Shown: positions 44,720 through 56,858, numbered from the stretch's first letter. The stretch: DNA of 64,000 nt from Petrosia ficiformis (GCA_947044365.1 OX345651.1:714926-778925), one strand, 5' to 3'. Notes: generated by a model from the sequence alone, not told the origin. Numbers and translations are program-made.

Positions 44720-47700
44720 TTATTTAGGGCAGGTAACAGTTAAACAGCATGGGTAATGTGGATGTGTCTGATAATGTTCCAGCAGATCTTCAATTGAGGA
44801 AAACTGTGCACGAGAATTTAAGTAGTACCCACTGAAATTTTCTTTATATATAAGAAGATGATTTACTGTATCTTCACCTCGTATAGAGAGCACATAATTT
44901 TCTGGGTGGCTTTCGCCTTCTCTAATAAGGAAGGTACCAGGCTTGTTACATATTTGAAGGAGTTTCTTCTCTGCATCGGAACGTGTCATTTTACCAAAAA
45001 ACCACCTAGTAGAGGAATAATAACCTATGAATATTGATTCTTGCTAACAATATTCATAGCTTACTACTGTTGTTATAGGTATACAACTCCCAAGGTGTAT
45101 ATATCAAAGGAAATCATCACTCATGTGCACTATGCATATTATAAAATGTTGATACCAAATTAATATGTTTAAAACCAACAGGACCTTTGACACGGCAAAA
45201 TACCATGTTTAACTAGAGAATCAAGAAGCAAAACTAGATATCAGATTGCTCATTATTATTTTAACATTTTCTTCAGTGAAATGTGACTAATTTTCGGAAG
45301 GGGAAACTTTCCTGTAATTTAAAAGTAATTTTGCTCAAGTGCTTATAGTTTTATACGTACCTTTAATCACTTGTCATTCTGCCATATAGTACAGGAAGTC
45401 ATGAAATTCTTTGTCTATATAAGAAGATTAATAATAGCTCTTCTTAGATACTAATTTTCATTGGCTTCCTGTACAAAATGGTGGAATGACGAGCAACTCA
45501 TTAGATAAAACTATTTTTTGCCTGAAAGTGTCCCTTTTCCAATTGTCATAGTTGTGAAATAGGCTTTTCAGAATGATTACAGCAACATAAAATGGTTTGA
45601 TTCTGCTGGGCATTTTAATTCACTACTACACCACACTCCACCAGCTCTAAACACAACTATAGTGCCTAGATTGGAACTGGTTACATTGATTATATGAAGA
45701 AGTGGCAATTAACATTTTCTCTTTAATTATTCTCCCAACATACTCTGATTTCTGAAGTTTATGTTTCTTTTCCGTTGAACATATAGTAACTTTCTCTTCA
45801 GATTGGCTAAATAATGTAGAGGTCAAAGGTCACAACAGTTAAACATATATATATATACTAACTTGTGGTTGACAACTTCTCCACCATCATCTGCAGACAA
45901 AGAACTTTGGTTTATTGTTTTTGTTGGTGGGACTTTTTCCAGACCTGAATCTATTTTTACAACCGACGTGTCAGCTGAGAATAGGCCTGTACTCTAATGT
46001 ATGTGAATAATACTATATGAGCGTAATGTGATTGGCTCAATGTCATGTGATATGCACTAATATTAATGATAATTAACTATACCTTTTTCTTTAAGTCATC
46101 ATGATTTGTAGTACGTATAGTAAAAACTTCATAATCTGAGGTTTTTCGTTTTCTGTGTGCTTGTTGTGTTGGTACGTTCATAACATCTTCCTCTGTTAGG
46201 GATAATAGTAGAAAGGCACAAACAAATGTATACATACATATATATTGATGAAGGAACCTCTAAAGTTGTGTATGTCTTCAATTTGCTTACTCTATAACAG
46301 TTCAATAGTTTCACATTGTGTATGTAGCATAGTTTTTTATATTGTGTGTATAATACATTTCTATAATTATATGAAATACATTGTGTATATGCACATTGTA
46401 CTTGTTTTAATAAATTTAGTTTTGGGGTTTAGTTTATAGCTGTTTGGATAGTTTTAGCATTCCTTATAATATTATATCTACCTTCTAGTATAAATGAAAA
46501 TAAATATTTTTTCAATAATTATGAGTATCATAAAAGCAATTAAGTAATAGTTAGAACACACTTTACAGTGATTACATGTTTTAATGTAGCACAAGGGTGG
46601 GTCAATAAAGGTTGAATTTACTGCACCAGCAGAAGGCGAGTGCGTTATGTAAACGAGACCTTTATTGATCGCCCAAGTGCTACATTGAAACGCACAATCC
46701 ACTGTCAAGTGTGTTCTAAGTGATTTATTGATGATCTGGTAAACTACCACTGTTGTTGGAGCTAACTTCGTTAGTAGAGATGAGCGAAGTGTACAATAAC
46801 TAACTTATTGCACGCAAAAGTGTGCAATAAGTGATTTAATGGTCAATCATGTGACGCATTATCTGCACTCTGATTGGCCACAGGTCACATGATCAGCAAT
46901 AATGATGTTATAATTACCAAAAATGACATTATTACATTTATCAATCAGAAATAACAGATATCTATTACTAATCCGATTATTGGGGCATCACTAGTAAAGA
47001 TAATTTAGTAGCTATCACTTGATATTTCTAGTGTGTTTGGTCACATTTTTACAGCTAATTTTAAGTATGCATTATGCTGTTTAATTAAATCTCATTTGGT
47101 TATATGAATTTCAATACAATATTAATAAAAGCTCCTGAGACTATGTCTATCAATACAAATTAATGTTTACAAGCAGTAGTCTATTTCTTATGATCTTGAT
47201 CTATATTGACTACATGCCATAATAAAGAATGGTACAATGTACTTTAAATTTAAAGATAATTAGTATTACCTACATGTGGTAAATTATCAAATAACTGTGG
47301 AGTACAACAGATATTATTTGTTATTATAAGTACAAATTCATGTACATACTAATTACTCTGAAATGAGTAAGTAACATCTGTTGTTTTGAGACATGTTAGA
47401 ATGGGAGTGATAATAATACACCACAGGTTGTACCTATAATACTATACTATATACACTGTATTAATATACTATGCTTTATTATGACATGTACTTTATATAT
47501 ATATACTAGATCAAGATGAAATGAAATTAGTAATTGTAAACTATTATCTCAGTATTTTGATATTATTGAAAACTTATATTTTTAACACAATGGAATAATA
47601 GATTTTTTAATTTGATGAAGATAATTATTGTGATAAGACGATAATGTTGAATTATTGCCCATCTCAATGATCTCATACATTATTACTAGTTACAAATGTT

Positions 47701-50005
47701 GTATTGTTTTCATATATCCTTGTAAGGTCTTTATATAGCTAGCCCAGCAGGCTATAATGGTAAAAGGATACATAGAGCTCAAAATGGGTATAGGGGATAT
47801 GTCATCATTATATTGTAAAATTCCTCTAGTCAGTGTCATTGATAGGATTGAGTGTTGTTATATGATACAAAAGTAACTTAAGCAGGCAAAAGTAGATGAA
47901 ATGAGCCTACACTCTCAAAATGCATGTTGCTGTGCAATAAACATTTATACATACGTAATTATACAAACCTTCACTGTCATTTATTTCCAGGAAATTGTCA
48001 GGTGCTAATCCATCTTTATCTCTCAGTCTAACTTTCCACCATCCTTCTTTACTTGTTTTTTGTTCCAATACATCCACAATATCTCCTACTCTAAGAGTCA
48101 ACTCATCTTCCTGACATGTTACATAATCATATTTCACTCTAGCTTTTAGAAGTGGCTTGTCTGATATGAACAAAAAATAACAAATGTTTTAAAAAAATTG
48201 ATATGACTAACCTTCAATATCTAATATCTTAACATAGTTACTGGGAACGAAACCTTCCACTCCATCGACTCTTCCTAGCCACCATCCGTTCTCATGTTCA
48301 ACTAGGATTTCAACTATCTGTCCTTCCTCCAGAGATAATTCATCATCATCTTCACCCTTATAGCTATAATTAGCTACCGCCTTGTGTAATTTACCTGAGG
48401 AAATTCCTGTACAATATTAACAAGAAACCTGCAATAACTGTATGTACTATATTGTGTATATAAAAGCCATGGTTAGGAGATGTGTGTGATGGTATACTAC
48501 CTGCTGTGGAGAAAGTTTATGTAGACATAACTTAAGATCTGTAGAACTGAAGGGTATGTCTACAGCATTTGGTATATCCAGCATATACATCAACTAACCA
48601 TGGAATATATACCATGATTTAACAATTGAATTTTTGATGAGGTGTATATGCAAAATATACCATATCAAATGTTTGTCATGGTAGCATAATATATAATGAT
48701 TACTTCTATTTTCTGGTTCACAGGATACAACTTTGGAATTTGTAACTTCTTTAATACCATTGTGTACATCATTAATCTTATTACTCTTCATTGGTGTAAT
48801 GTTAGGTTGTTCAGGCTGTTGAATAGCAGTGTGAGTGACTTCATCAAGGCCTATAAATGCATGTATGATCAACAAATGTTACTTTGGTTTTTAGAAGTGG
48901 CTTATCTGATATGAATGACAAATTAAAAAAAAATGATATTACTAACCTTCAGTATCTAATATCTTAACATAGCTACTAGGAACGAGACCTTCCACTCCAT
49001 TAACCCTTCCTGTCAACCATCCATTCCCATATTCACCTAGGATTTCAACTCTCTGTCCTGCCTTCAGTGATAAATCACGACCGTATTGAGCCTCATAGTT
49101 ATAATTAGCTACCGCCTTGCGTAATTTACCTGAGGAAATTTCTGTACAATATTAACAAGAAACCTGCAATAACTGTATGTACTATATTGTGTATATAAAA
49201 GCCATGGTTAGGAGATGTGTGTGATGGTATACTACCTGCTGTGGAGAAAGTTTATGTAGACATAACTTAAGATCTGTAGAACTGAAGGGTATGTCTACAG
49301 CATTTGGTATATCCACCATATACATCAACTAACCATGGAATATATACCATGATTTAACAATTGAATTTTTGATGAGGTGTATATGCAAAATATACCATAT
49401 CAAATGTTTGTCATGGTAGCATAATATATAATGATTACCTCTATTTTCTGGTTCACAGGATACAGCCTTGGAATTTGTAACTTCTTTAATACCATTGTGT
49501 ACATCATTAATCATGCTTTTCACTAGTGTAATATCAGGTTTTTCAGGTGGTTGAACGGCAGTGCGAGTGGCTTCATCGAGTCCTATAACAGTGTGATCAA
49601 CAAATGTTACCCAATCGTTGTGAACACTAAGACACTTGGCACAGTAGAATTTGCTACATTGCTTACAGTAACCAGTTGCATCACTCTTCTTACAGTTATC
49701 ACATGAAACTTGTTGATCACCAGATCCCTTCTGCAATAGACTGTATACCTCAGTGAGATTGTTGATGAGAAAAGCTGCTGGAAATCCAGTTACACCAGTT
49801 GTGGGTAATTCTACAGATGTACGACAGGTAGGACACGATAAAAAGAGTTTCTTTTCTTGAGGATCAAGAGGTAGTCCCTCTAGACATTGATGACAAAATG
49901 GGTGAAGGCAGGGAAGTATCTTGGGGCTAATAAAATGATCAAGACATATTGGGCAAGTGAGTTGTTCCTCAAGTTTCCTGAGAGCATCAGAGATTTCTCT
50001 GCCAT
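44720..50005 (-). CDS. K4: kinase-less SH3-SH2 adaptor with broken RING exon
   Basis: Exons in order: 49439-50005 (RING, B-box, frameshifted), 48947-49141 (SH3), 48212-48406 (SH3), 47969-48160 (second-type SH3), 46083-46192, 45863-45993 and 45744-45806 (linker), 44720-45005 (SH2). The SH2 exon ends in a TAA directly after the final SH2 motif TVTCPK; in the other genes this point runs on into the kinase. No kinase remnant is seen downstream. The phosphotyrosine Arg is kept (FLIREGES), but the usual HYRI is HLLI. All SH3 and linker exons are open and in phase. The RING exon is one base short, so the normal ATG cannot reach the RING frame. It may be an SH3-SH2 adaptor from another start, or a decaying gene. 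Confidence 0.65.
45370..45495. repeat. Foldback in K4 intron
   Basis: GTCATTCTGCCATATAGTAC and the opposite GTACAAAATGGTGGAATGAC form an inverted repeat, related to the fold at 27578-27829. It lies in the intron before the K4 SH2 exon. Confidence 0.6.
46553..46717. mobile_element. 165-bp MITE in K4 intron
   Basis: Ends AGAACACACTTTACAGTG and CACTGTCAAGTGTGTTCT; arms of about 65 bases pair with few mismatches and contain AATGTAGCAC and CAATAAAGGT words. Confidence 0.75.
48704..48905 (-). pseudogene. Chimeric SH3/B-box exon, K4
   Basis: The acceptor and first codons match the start of the second-type SH3 exon (DKPLLKTKVT). At a shared GTAACAT word the sequence then switches to the B-box exon (FVDHT), runs through the LDEV region and ends at a B-box-type donor. 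A frame break leads to an in-frame TGA after RP. The length also breaks the phase, so it must be skipped or noncoding. Confidence 0.75.
49439..50005 (-). pseudogene. K4 RING/B-box exon with 1-bp deletion
   Basis: The intact K6 homologue (60598-61159) reads AAATCTTCTGATG after its start; this copy reads AAATCTCTGATG, so one T is missing. From the ATG at 50003-50005 the frame therefore diverges (MAEKSLMLSGN). The RING frame itself is complete (CPIC, CLHPFCHQC, CPTC and the full B-box), but I found no ATG in that frame upstream. Exon length is 567 instead of 568, which also breaks the phase-1 junction. Confidence 0.85.
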
Positions 50006-50229
50006 TTATGAAAGAAGCCCTTTCATATAATAGTGGTTTATATGTACCGGTAGTAGTTATTACAAGGATAGTTTCACAAAAATCATTTTTACTTTTTAAT
50101 AACACTTTTTCTGCTGAAAAAAGACTTTCAGATCGAAATGTTTACTTTTCATTTATTAAAATTTTAAGCTAATTTCTAGCTACCATGTTCATAAGACTCA
50201 ATCCAAAAACACATTTCAGTTGACAAATG

Positions 50230-50600
50230 TAATGGTAGATTGGTATAGTTCGGTTGATCAGTATACCGGGGTATATATAATGGTAGATTTTTATAGTTCA
50301 GTACACCAATATAATGGGGTATAATGGTAGATTTTTATAGTTCAGTGCACTAATATAATGAGGTATAATGGTAGATTTTTATAGTTCAGTACACCAATAT
50401 AATGGGGTATAATGGTAGATTTTTATAGTTCAGTGCACTAATATAATGGGGTATAATGGTAGATTTTTATAGTTCAGTACACCAATATAATGGGGTATAA
50501 TGGTAGATTTTTATAGTTCAGTGCACCAATATAATGGGGTATAATGGTAGATTTTTATAGTTCAGTACACCAATATAACGGGGTATAATAGTAGATTATA
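50230..50600. repeat. 44-bp minisatellite upstream of K4
   Basis: About eight copies of a unit with GGTAGATTTTTATAGTTCAG. Units with TACACCAATA and with TGCACTAATA alternate, so there is a higher-order dimer of about 88 bases. The related array upstream of K6 is at 61390-61910. Confidence 0.88.
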
Positions 50601-51270
50601 TTATAATATTACATATGATGTGAGATCATATCAAGAGTACATAGAACTTGCAGTGGAGATGCAACAGATTTAGTAGATGCATGCATGTACTATAACTATA
50701 ATTATATATATATATATAGCAAATACTATAGACATGCAGATGCAATAATGTGTGTGTATAGCATATTATTATATAAATTATGCTCACAAACATATTTATT
50801 ATACTGAAAGAAATGCTGCAAGTTCAGGTACGTACATGAGGAACCCAAGCCACTTGCATTTCAATTGCTTTACATGCACTTTTTTTAACATTCACTCATA
50901 TAAGAATCTCTTTGCAGTCAGAGCACTCAATCAATGCATACTTTTATAGTGGTTAATTCCTGATAGCCCTTTTCTGATGACTGCTTCCTTCTGGGTATGG
51001 TTTGCAAATTATAAGTAAATGACTACAGTTTCATGGCTAATCTCCATTGCAGGAGCTCAAAAACTATTATAAATGTCCAGGGTAGCTTGTGTACACTGCA
51101 GGAAATGGAATATGCTAGCTCGGGTATTCTGGGGTGGATCTAGAATATTTGTTCCTGGGGATTTAATCTGCTAGATTCATTCCGCATGAAACAAAAATGA
51201 GGGGATCGGATTTGCTGTGACAGCGGCACTGTCCTTTATGCAAAGAAGGTATCGATTCACTTGCATTGTC

Positions 51271-51329
51271 GGGGAACTGGTAGTAAAGATTATAAAGTAA
51301 AAACTACTAACACATCACATACACAATAA
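51271..51329 (+). pseudogene. Fragment of coiled-coil gene last exon, copy 2
   Basis: Nearly identical to 37781-37839 and clearly derived from about 27390-27444 of the coiled-coil gene. It lies about 0.7 kb beyond the K5 stop. Confidence 0.8.
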
Positions 51330-52046
51330 ATTTGGAGGTCACGAAATTTAGATTTGTGATCAAAAAAGGACTTTCCCACAAAATGATTCGATCAAATGTC
51401 TACTGCTTACTTTTCCACCATTTCATATACACAGCCAACAGAATTAGGTATTAAATTATCAATGATAGAACTAGCTACTAAATTTAGTTAACTGTACATA
51501 ATAGTGGAATGCGTACATACACATTTAGTAAACATTTCCTACACACAGCTAAATGTGTTTATAAAAGCATCTAGTTTTGAAGATAATGTCTTCCTGAGTT
51601 TACGTATTTCAGCGATTACATTTTTTGCTATTTCATAACAGAAGGAAGCTTTCAAGCTATTCAGCCATTTTGTACAGGAAGCAAACTACAAGTAGCATTT
51701 AAACATTATGAATTTATAGTTGCTATAATAATTAATGCAAGACAAAACAGCTGTATATGAAACAGAAAATTGAAAGAATACACAAATCTTTCAATAAAAG
51801 ACAACACTCATAAAGAAGGCCATAAAGCTGAAACATTGTGTGAAGTTTCATAAATAAAAACAACTTTGGAATATGACTATGTCAAACCTCTAAAAAAGTC
51901 TACGTGTCTCAACAAGACAAGGATCATGAAGGACGGTTGTCATTTAAGGAGTTCTCAAACAATACAAATATGACTAATAAGATTATGGAAGATAAAAAAT
52001 AAATAACATTATTAAATTAAACTGTTGAACAATAAATTCATTTAAA

Positions 52047-54666
52047 TTAGTCATTAATAGTAAAGAAGTCTTCCAAAATGATTCGAAGATTTTTAAAGGT
52101 TGGCCTTCTCTCTGGCTCTTTATTCCAGCAATCTAACATTATTTTGTAGAGCGGTTCTGGACAATCCTTTGGAATTGGCATTCGATATTCTTGTTGTATT
52201 GCAGTACGTACCTCGTTATGTTTCATTCTGGGATAGGGGACACCACCGTAGGTCACCAGCTCATACAGAAGAATCCCAAATGACCACACATCTGATTTGA
52301 CAGTGAAACGTTTGAGAAAAGCTTCAGGTGCTGCCCATCTTATGGCACACCTGTATTTTGCTGTTTCTTCTGTACAGTATTCATCATTGTTAGCGAACAA
52401 AGCCATACCAAAATCTGCAATTTTTGCGATATTCCCATCTCCTACCAGGACATTTCTGGCAGCTAAATTACGATGAATATAACATTGACTCCCTAAGTAG
52501 TCCATCCCAAGTGCTATTTGTGTACCAATATCAATAAGCGTAGGTAGTTTTAAATGTCTCCCTTCTTGCTGTAAATAATTTAACAAATCACCTTTTGTCA
52601 TTAATTCAGTGATAATATAAAATGGTTCCTCTTTTGTACATACAGCAAGCAATCGAAGTATCTTCGGATGATGTAGTTTCTTCATGACTTCAGCTTCGGC
52701 TAAGAACTCTTCTGCAGGTATAGTACCTCTTTTAAAGATCTTGACAGCCGCTACAGTCGTATCATTCCAAATACCTTCCCACACTTCACTGAATTGTCCT
52801 ACATGAAGTGGTTTCACAATATGTATTGAACGTTTTTCAATCTCCCATTCAATGACAACCCCTTTAGGGCAGCTAACAGTTAAACATGAGCACAGACCTT
52901 CTGAATTTCTTCGGTAATATTTCACTAGATCATCAAGTGAGGAAAATTTTGCGTGAGGACGTAAGTAGTACCCACTGGAATCTACTCTATGTATACGATA
53001 ATGTTTGACTACTTTTTTACCTCGTATGGATAGCATATATTTTTCTGAGTGAATCTCATCTTCTCTAATAAGGAAGGTACCTGGCTGGTTACCGATTTGA
53101 AGTAGTTTCTTCTCTGCATCGGAACGTGTCATTTTACCAAAAAACCACCTATTAAAGGAGATTAATTTTATAATTATGAATATTGTTAGTAATGGATCAA
53201 TTTTGGTTTAATAATGAGCGAGTACAGTAGTCTCTTTCAGTGTCTGTCAAATTCTGTGTAAGTATCAGGGAGTTCATTTATGAGACCAAAAAAATGCTCT
53301 ACCATAAATACTTTGCTAATTCAATCATAAAGAAGCAAAAGTATAATGTGCTACCAGATTTTTCATCATTATTTAATAATTTTTTTCTTCAGTGAAATAT
53401 ATTTTAATTTCAGCAAAAATCCAAATATAAAAAGGTTGATTTTTGAATAATTTCTGAATCTAACCACAACAAATAGTACCAAACTACACTTGGCTCTTTT
53501 TAGGTATATATGCTGCCTTGATTGTATGATGCAGTGACTGGTTACAATTAAACATTTTCTCTATAAATTATTCTCTCAACATACTTTGATTTCTGTAGTT
53601 CATGTTTCTTTTCTGAACATATAGTAGCGTTCTCTTCAGATTTGCTACAAGGTAAAGGTCAAATGTCACAACAGTTAAGCCTTTGTGCATATATAAACAC
53701 TAACTTGTGGTTGCCAACTCTTCCACTATCATCTAGAGTTTGGTATATTGTTTTTGTGGTCGGGACCTCCAGACCTGAATCCATTTTTAAAATCGACATG
53801 CCATCTGAGAGCAGGCCTGTACTCTAATTAGAGTAATGTGATTGGCTCAATGTCATGTGATTAATGATAATTAACTATACCTTTTCCTTTAAGTCATCTT
53901 GATTAGTAGTACATATAGTAACCACTTCAAAATCTTTGGTTTTTCGTTTTCTGTGTGCTTGTTGTTTCATAACCTCTTCACCTATTAGGGATAGTAGAAA
54001 AAGACAATGTAGCTAGCTATATGTATATGTATTATTTAAAGTACAAGTGCTGTATGAGGAGTGCAGTTCAGAAGCTCATACAGCACGAGATGTAGTTGAG
54101 TGCTGTATATATGAGGCTTCAAGGCCCCCCCCCCCGTTCCCACTTTTATACTTTCCAGTACAGTCTGAGCAAAATTAGTTTATGGTAGTTTGAATTTGTA
54201 CATATTGCCAGCAATGGAGAAGAATAAACTACTTGGCATTCTTTCACTAAACCAAAAGGCAAGGATTCTTTTCTATATAGTGCTTTGATTAACGGATCTG
54301 GTACCAACTGTGCTGCATAGACCCCTCGCCTCAGTACTGAAGTGGGCAATAAAAGTAACATGGCAATGATATAGCTTCAACTTTCGCATGTAGGGGAAAA
54401 GACTCGCCTAAGTGTTGTTCATTTTGTTTCAATGTTTTCTGACCTAGCTCTCCTAAGAATATTCTGCTCAAAAGAGACACCAGGAAAAGCTTAAGATAGA
54501 TGGGAAGATACTACCTGACCTTACCTATAATTATAACTATCAACAAAATTAAATGGTTGAAATTTCTTGAAAACCTGCAACTACATAATTTTTCTTTAAA
54601 CATAATTGCCGAGCACCTTAGTGCGAGGCAACTAATCCAGGAGTGTAGTGAAATCTCGACTTAGTT

Positions 54667-54706
<40 letters not shown>

Positions 54707-56455
54707 GTTCTGTCACGCTTAGGAATGCAATAATTAAACGTACGACCACAGGCATGTTAATTCGTACACCGCGTGTACTGTTGATGGCGTACTGCTCTAA
54801 TGTAGAGACGAGTGAGGAACCTACAAGTGAGGGAGCTACAGCACGCCTTCGACGCCTAGCTACACTGAGAAAAAAAAGCAAAGTGCGGGAGCTACAGAAG
54901 AGGCCAAGACAGAGGAGAAATTAAGAGGTAGAGAACAGAAACAGCGAGATCTAGATGAGAGGATCACAAGATGACAAATCACTAAATTCTCTCTTCTTTC
55001 CTGCCATTATAAGTGTCAAAGACAAATAATTATACCATTGTGTGACTAAAACCACACCTTTCTGGATATTAATCAACTATAGTGTAGTGCGAGCAAGGCA
55101 GTCTGTGCATACGTATTCCTAGTTATAATAATAATTATTATATAAATCACATAATTATAGTACATATGCTGACACAATATCAACAGATTTCCTTATAAGT
55201 ACATGTACATAATATTATATATACTAATTAAATGAGTCATCACAGATGTTAGAATGACCTGTAATACCATGCTATTGTATTAATATTGTTTTTGTTATTC
55301 TCTTTATTATGACATGTACTTTATATACTAGTCAATACAGATCAAGATCAAATGTATTCAGACATGATTAATAATGATCACCACTAAGTAATCATAGGAA
55401 TACATATATAATAGAATTGGATGGCAATATATCGTATTTTGTTCGATTATTGTTAACAAGAAAACTGCAACAACTGTACTGTACTACATTGTGTGCACAA
55501 TGTATAAACCATAGTAGAAAGTGTGTATGATGGTATACCATGCTGTGGAGCAAATTTAACTTGAGGTCTGTAGGGTTTAGGGATATATTCATATAAACGT
55601 CTGAACACCACCAGCATATACACCAATTGAATTTTTAATGAACTTAAGCCTACTATTAATTGCATTCACTAAATTTAGAAATTTTGAAATGTTTGGATTT
55701 AGCATTAGTGAATTCTGAGCCACGCCTTGTATGCCACAAAATATAATTTTTGGAGTTTGCTAATTTTAGTGATTATTACATTAGTTGCTAAAACTGGTAT
55801 GCACAATTAAAAGTAGGGTCAATGTGCATTCCTAAACTATATCAAACGGTTGCATTATAATATAATAATTACCTCCATTTTCTGGTTTACATGAAACTTT
55901 AGAATTTGTAACTTCTTTGATACTTTTGTGTACATCCTTAATCTTCTTGCTCTTCATGAATTGTAGAGTACTATAAAGTTGTTCAGGTGGTTGATGGGCA
56001 GTGCGAGTGACTTCATCAATGTCTATAACAGTGTGATCAACAAATGTTACCCAATCATTGTGAACACCAAGACACTTGGCACAGTAGAATTTGCTACATT
56101 CCTTACAGTGACCAGTTGCATCACCCTTCTTACAATTATCACACGAAACTTGTTGATCACCAGATCCCTTCTGCAATAGACTGTATACCTCAGTGAGATT
56201 GTTAATGAGAAAAGCTGCTGGAAATCCAACTACACCTGCTTCAGGTAGTTCTGTGGGTGTACGACAGGTAGGACATGATAAGAAGCGTTTCTTTCCTTGA
56301 AGATCAAGAGGTAGTCCCTCTAAACATTGTTGACAAAACGGATGAAAGCAAGGAAGAGTCTTGGGGTTAATGTAATGATCAAGACATACTGAACAAGTGA
56401 GTTGTTCCTCAAGTTTCCTGAGAGCATCAGAGGAAGCTGAAGATTTCTCTGCCAT
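52047..56455 (-). CDS. K5: RING-B-box-SH2-pseudokinase, SH3 lost
   Basis: Exons in order: 55873-56455 (RING, B-box), 53881-53981, 53705-53823 and 53585-53644 (linker), 52047-53148 (SH2 and kinase); 654 aa. It is closest to K3. Its sequence follows K3 up to ACTAGTCAATA just beyond the SH3 exon, then skips the SH3 exon and resumes near AACAAGAAAACTG, so the SH3 was deleted. Because the SH3 exon is phase 1-1, the reading frame survives. SH2 has FLIREDE. The kinase has AAVK, ADFGMALF and APE, but HRN (codon 52467-52469), and it ends LEDFFTIND. An insertion of about 500 bases (54606-55110) absent from K3 lies in the long intron. Confidence 0.82.
54606..55110. mobile_element. Insertion in K5 intron absent from K3
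   Basis: The flanks match K3 but this segment does not. It starts near GCCGAGCACCTTAGTGCGAG and ends near GTGTAGTGCGAGCAAGGCAG, with a (TA)n tract and a short purine-rich coding-like stretch (54830-54970). The ends share GTGCGAG-like words but no clear terminal repeat. It is a probable mobile-element insertion of unknown type. Confidence 0.4.
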
Positions 56456-56615
56456 CGCCCAGAAAAATATTTGTGTTTGATTAAGGAGGTATTTAGGGGA
56501 TAATTTTGTGACATCATCCCTTTGATGTGGTGAGGTCTATATAGAGGAGGTCTATATTTTTTAATATAGACCTGTCTGACCATTCTGTGTACACTATGCA
56601 GGAGATGTAACCATC

Positions 56616-56766
56616 ATAGTTTGCTAATAGTCCTATATACTGAATATAAGACCCTCGTTTTGTGTCCTCGGATGTGATATAGCCCTCGTAGGCTTGCGCT
56701 ATATCACATCCTTGAACACAAAACTCAGGTCCTATATTCAGTATTTAGGACCTATTAGCATACTAT
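56616..56766. mobile_element. 151-bp palindromic MITE, copy 2
   Basis: Nearly identical to 43460-43610, in the same position relative to the RING exon of K5. Confidence 0.85.
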
Positions 56767-56858
56767 ATAATACACATATATTTTGTATATACACACTTAT
56801 GGAGAGTTATATGGAAGTGGTTACAATACCAAACAGAAAATCAAAGATTATAGACCAG

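Larger units (their letters stand above)
50006..52046. other. K4 5' flank and K5 3' flank
   Basis: Holds a 44-bp minisatellite (50230-50600), the duplicated 3'-flank marker near 50920, and the second fossil of the coiled-coil gene (51271-51329). Most of 50.9-52.0 kb is a close copy of 37.5-38.7 kb. No intact gene is seen. Confidence 0.55.

Noticed and set aside
48704..48905. A genuine extra B-box exon in K4
   Set aside because: It begins as an SH3 exon, lacks the zinc-binding half of the B-box, and has a stop codon and the wrong phase.
50230..50600. Regular array that could resemble CRISPR
   Set aside because: Repeat and spacer are not separable; the whole 44-bp unit is repeated, so it is a minisatellite in a eukaryotic genome.
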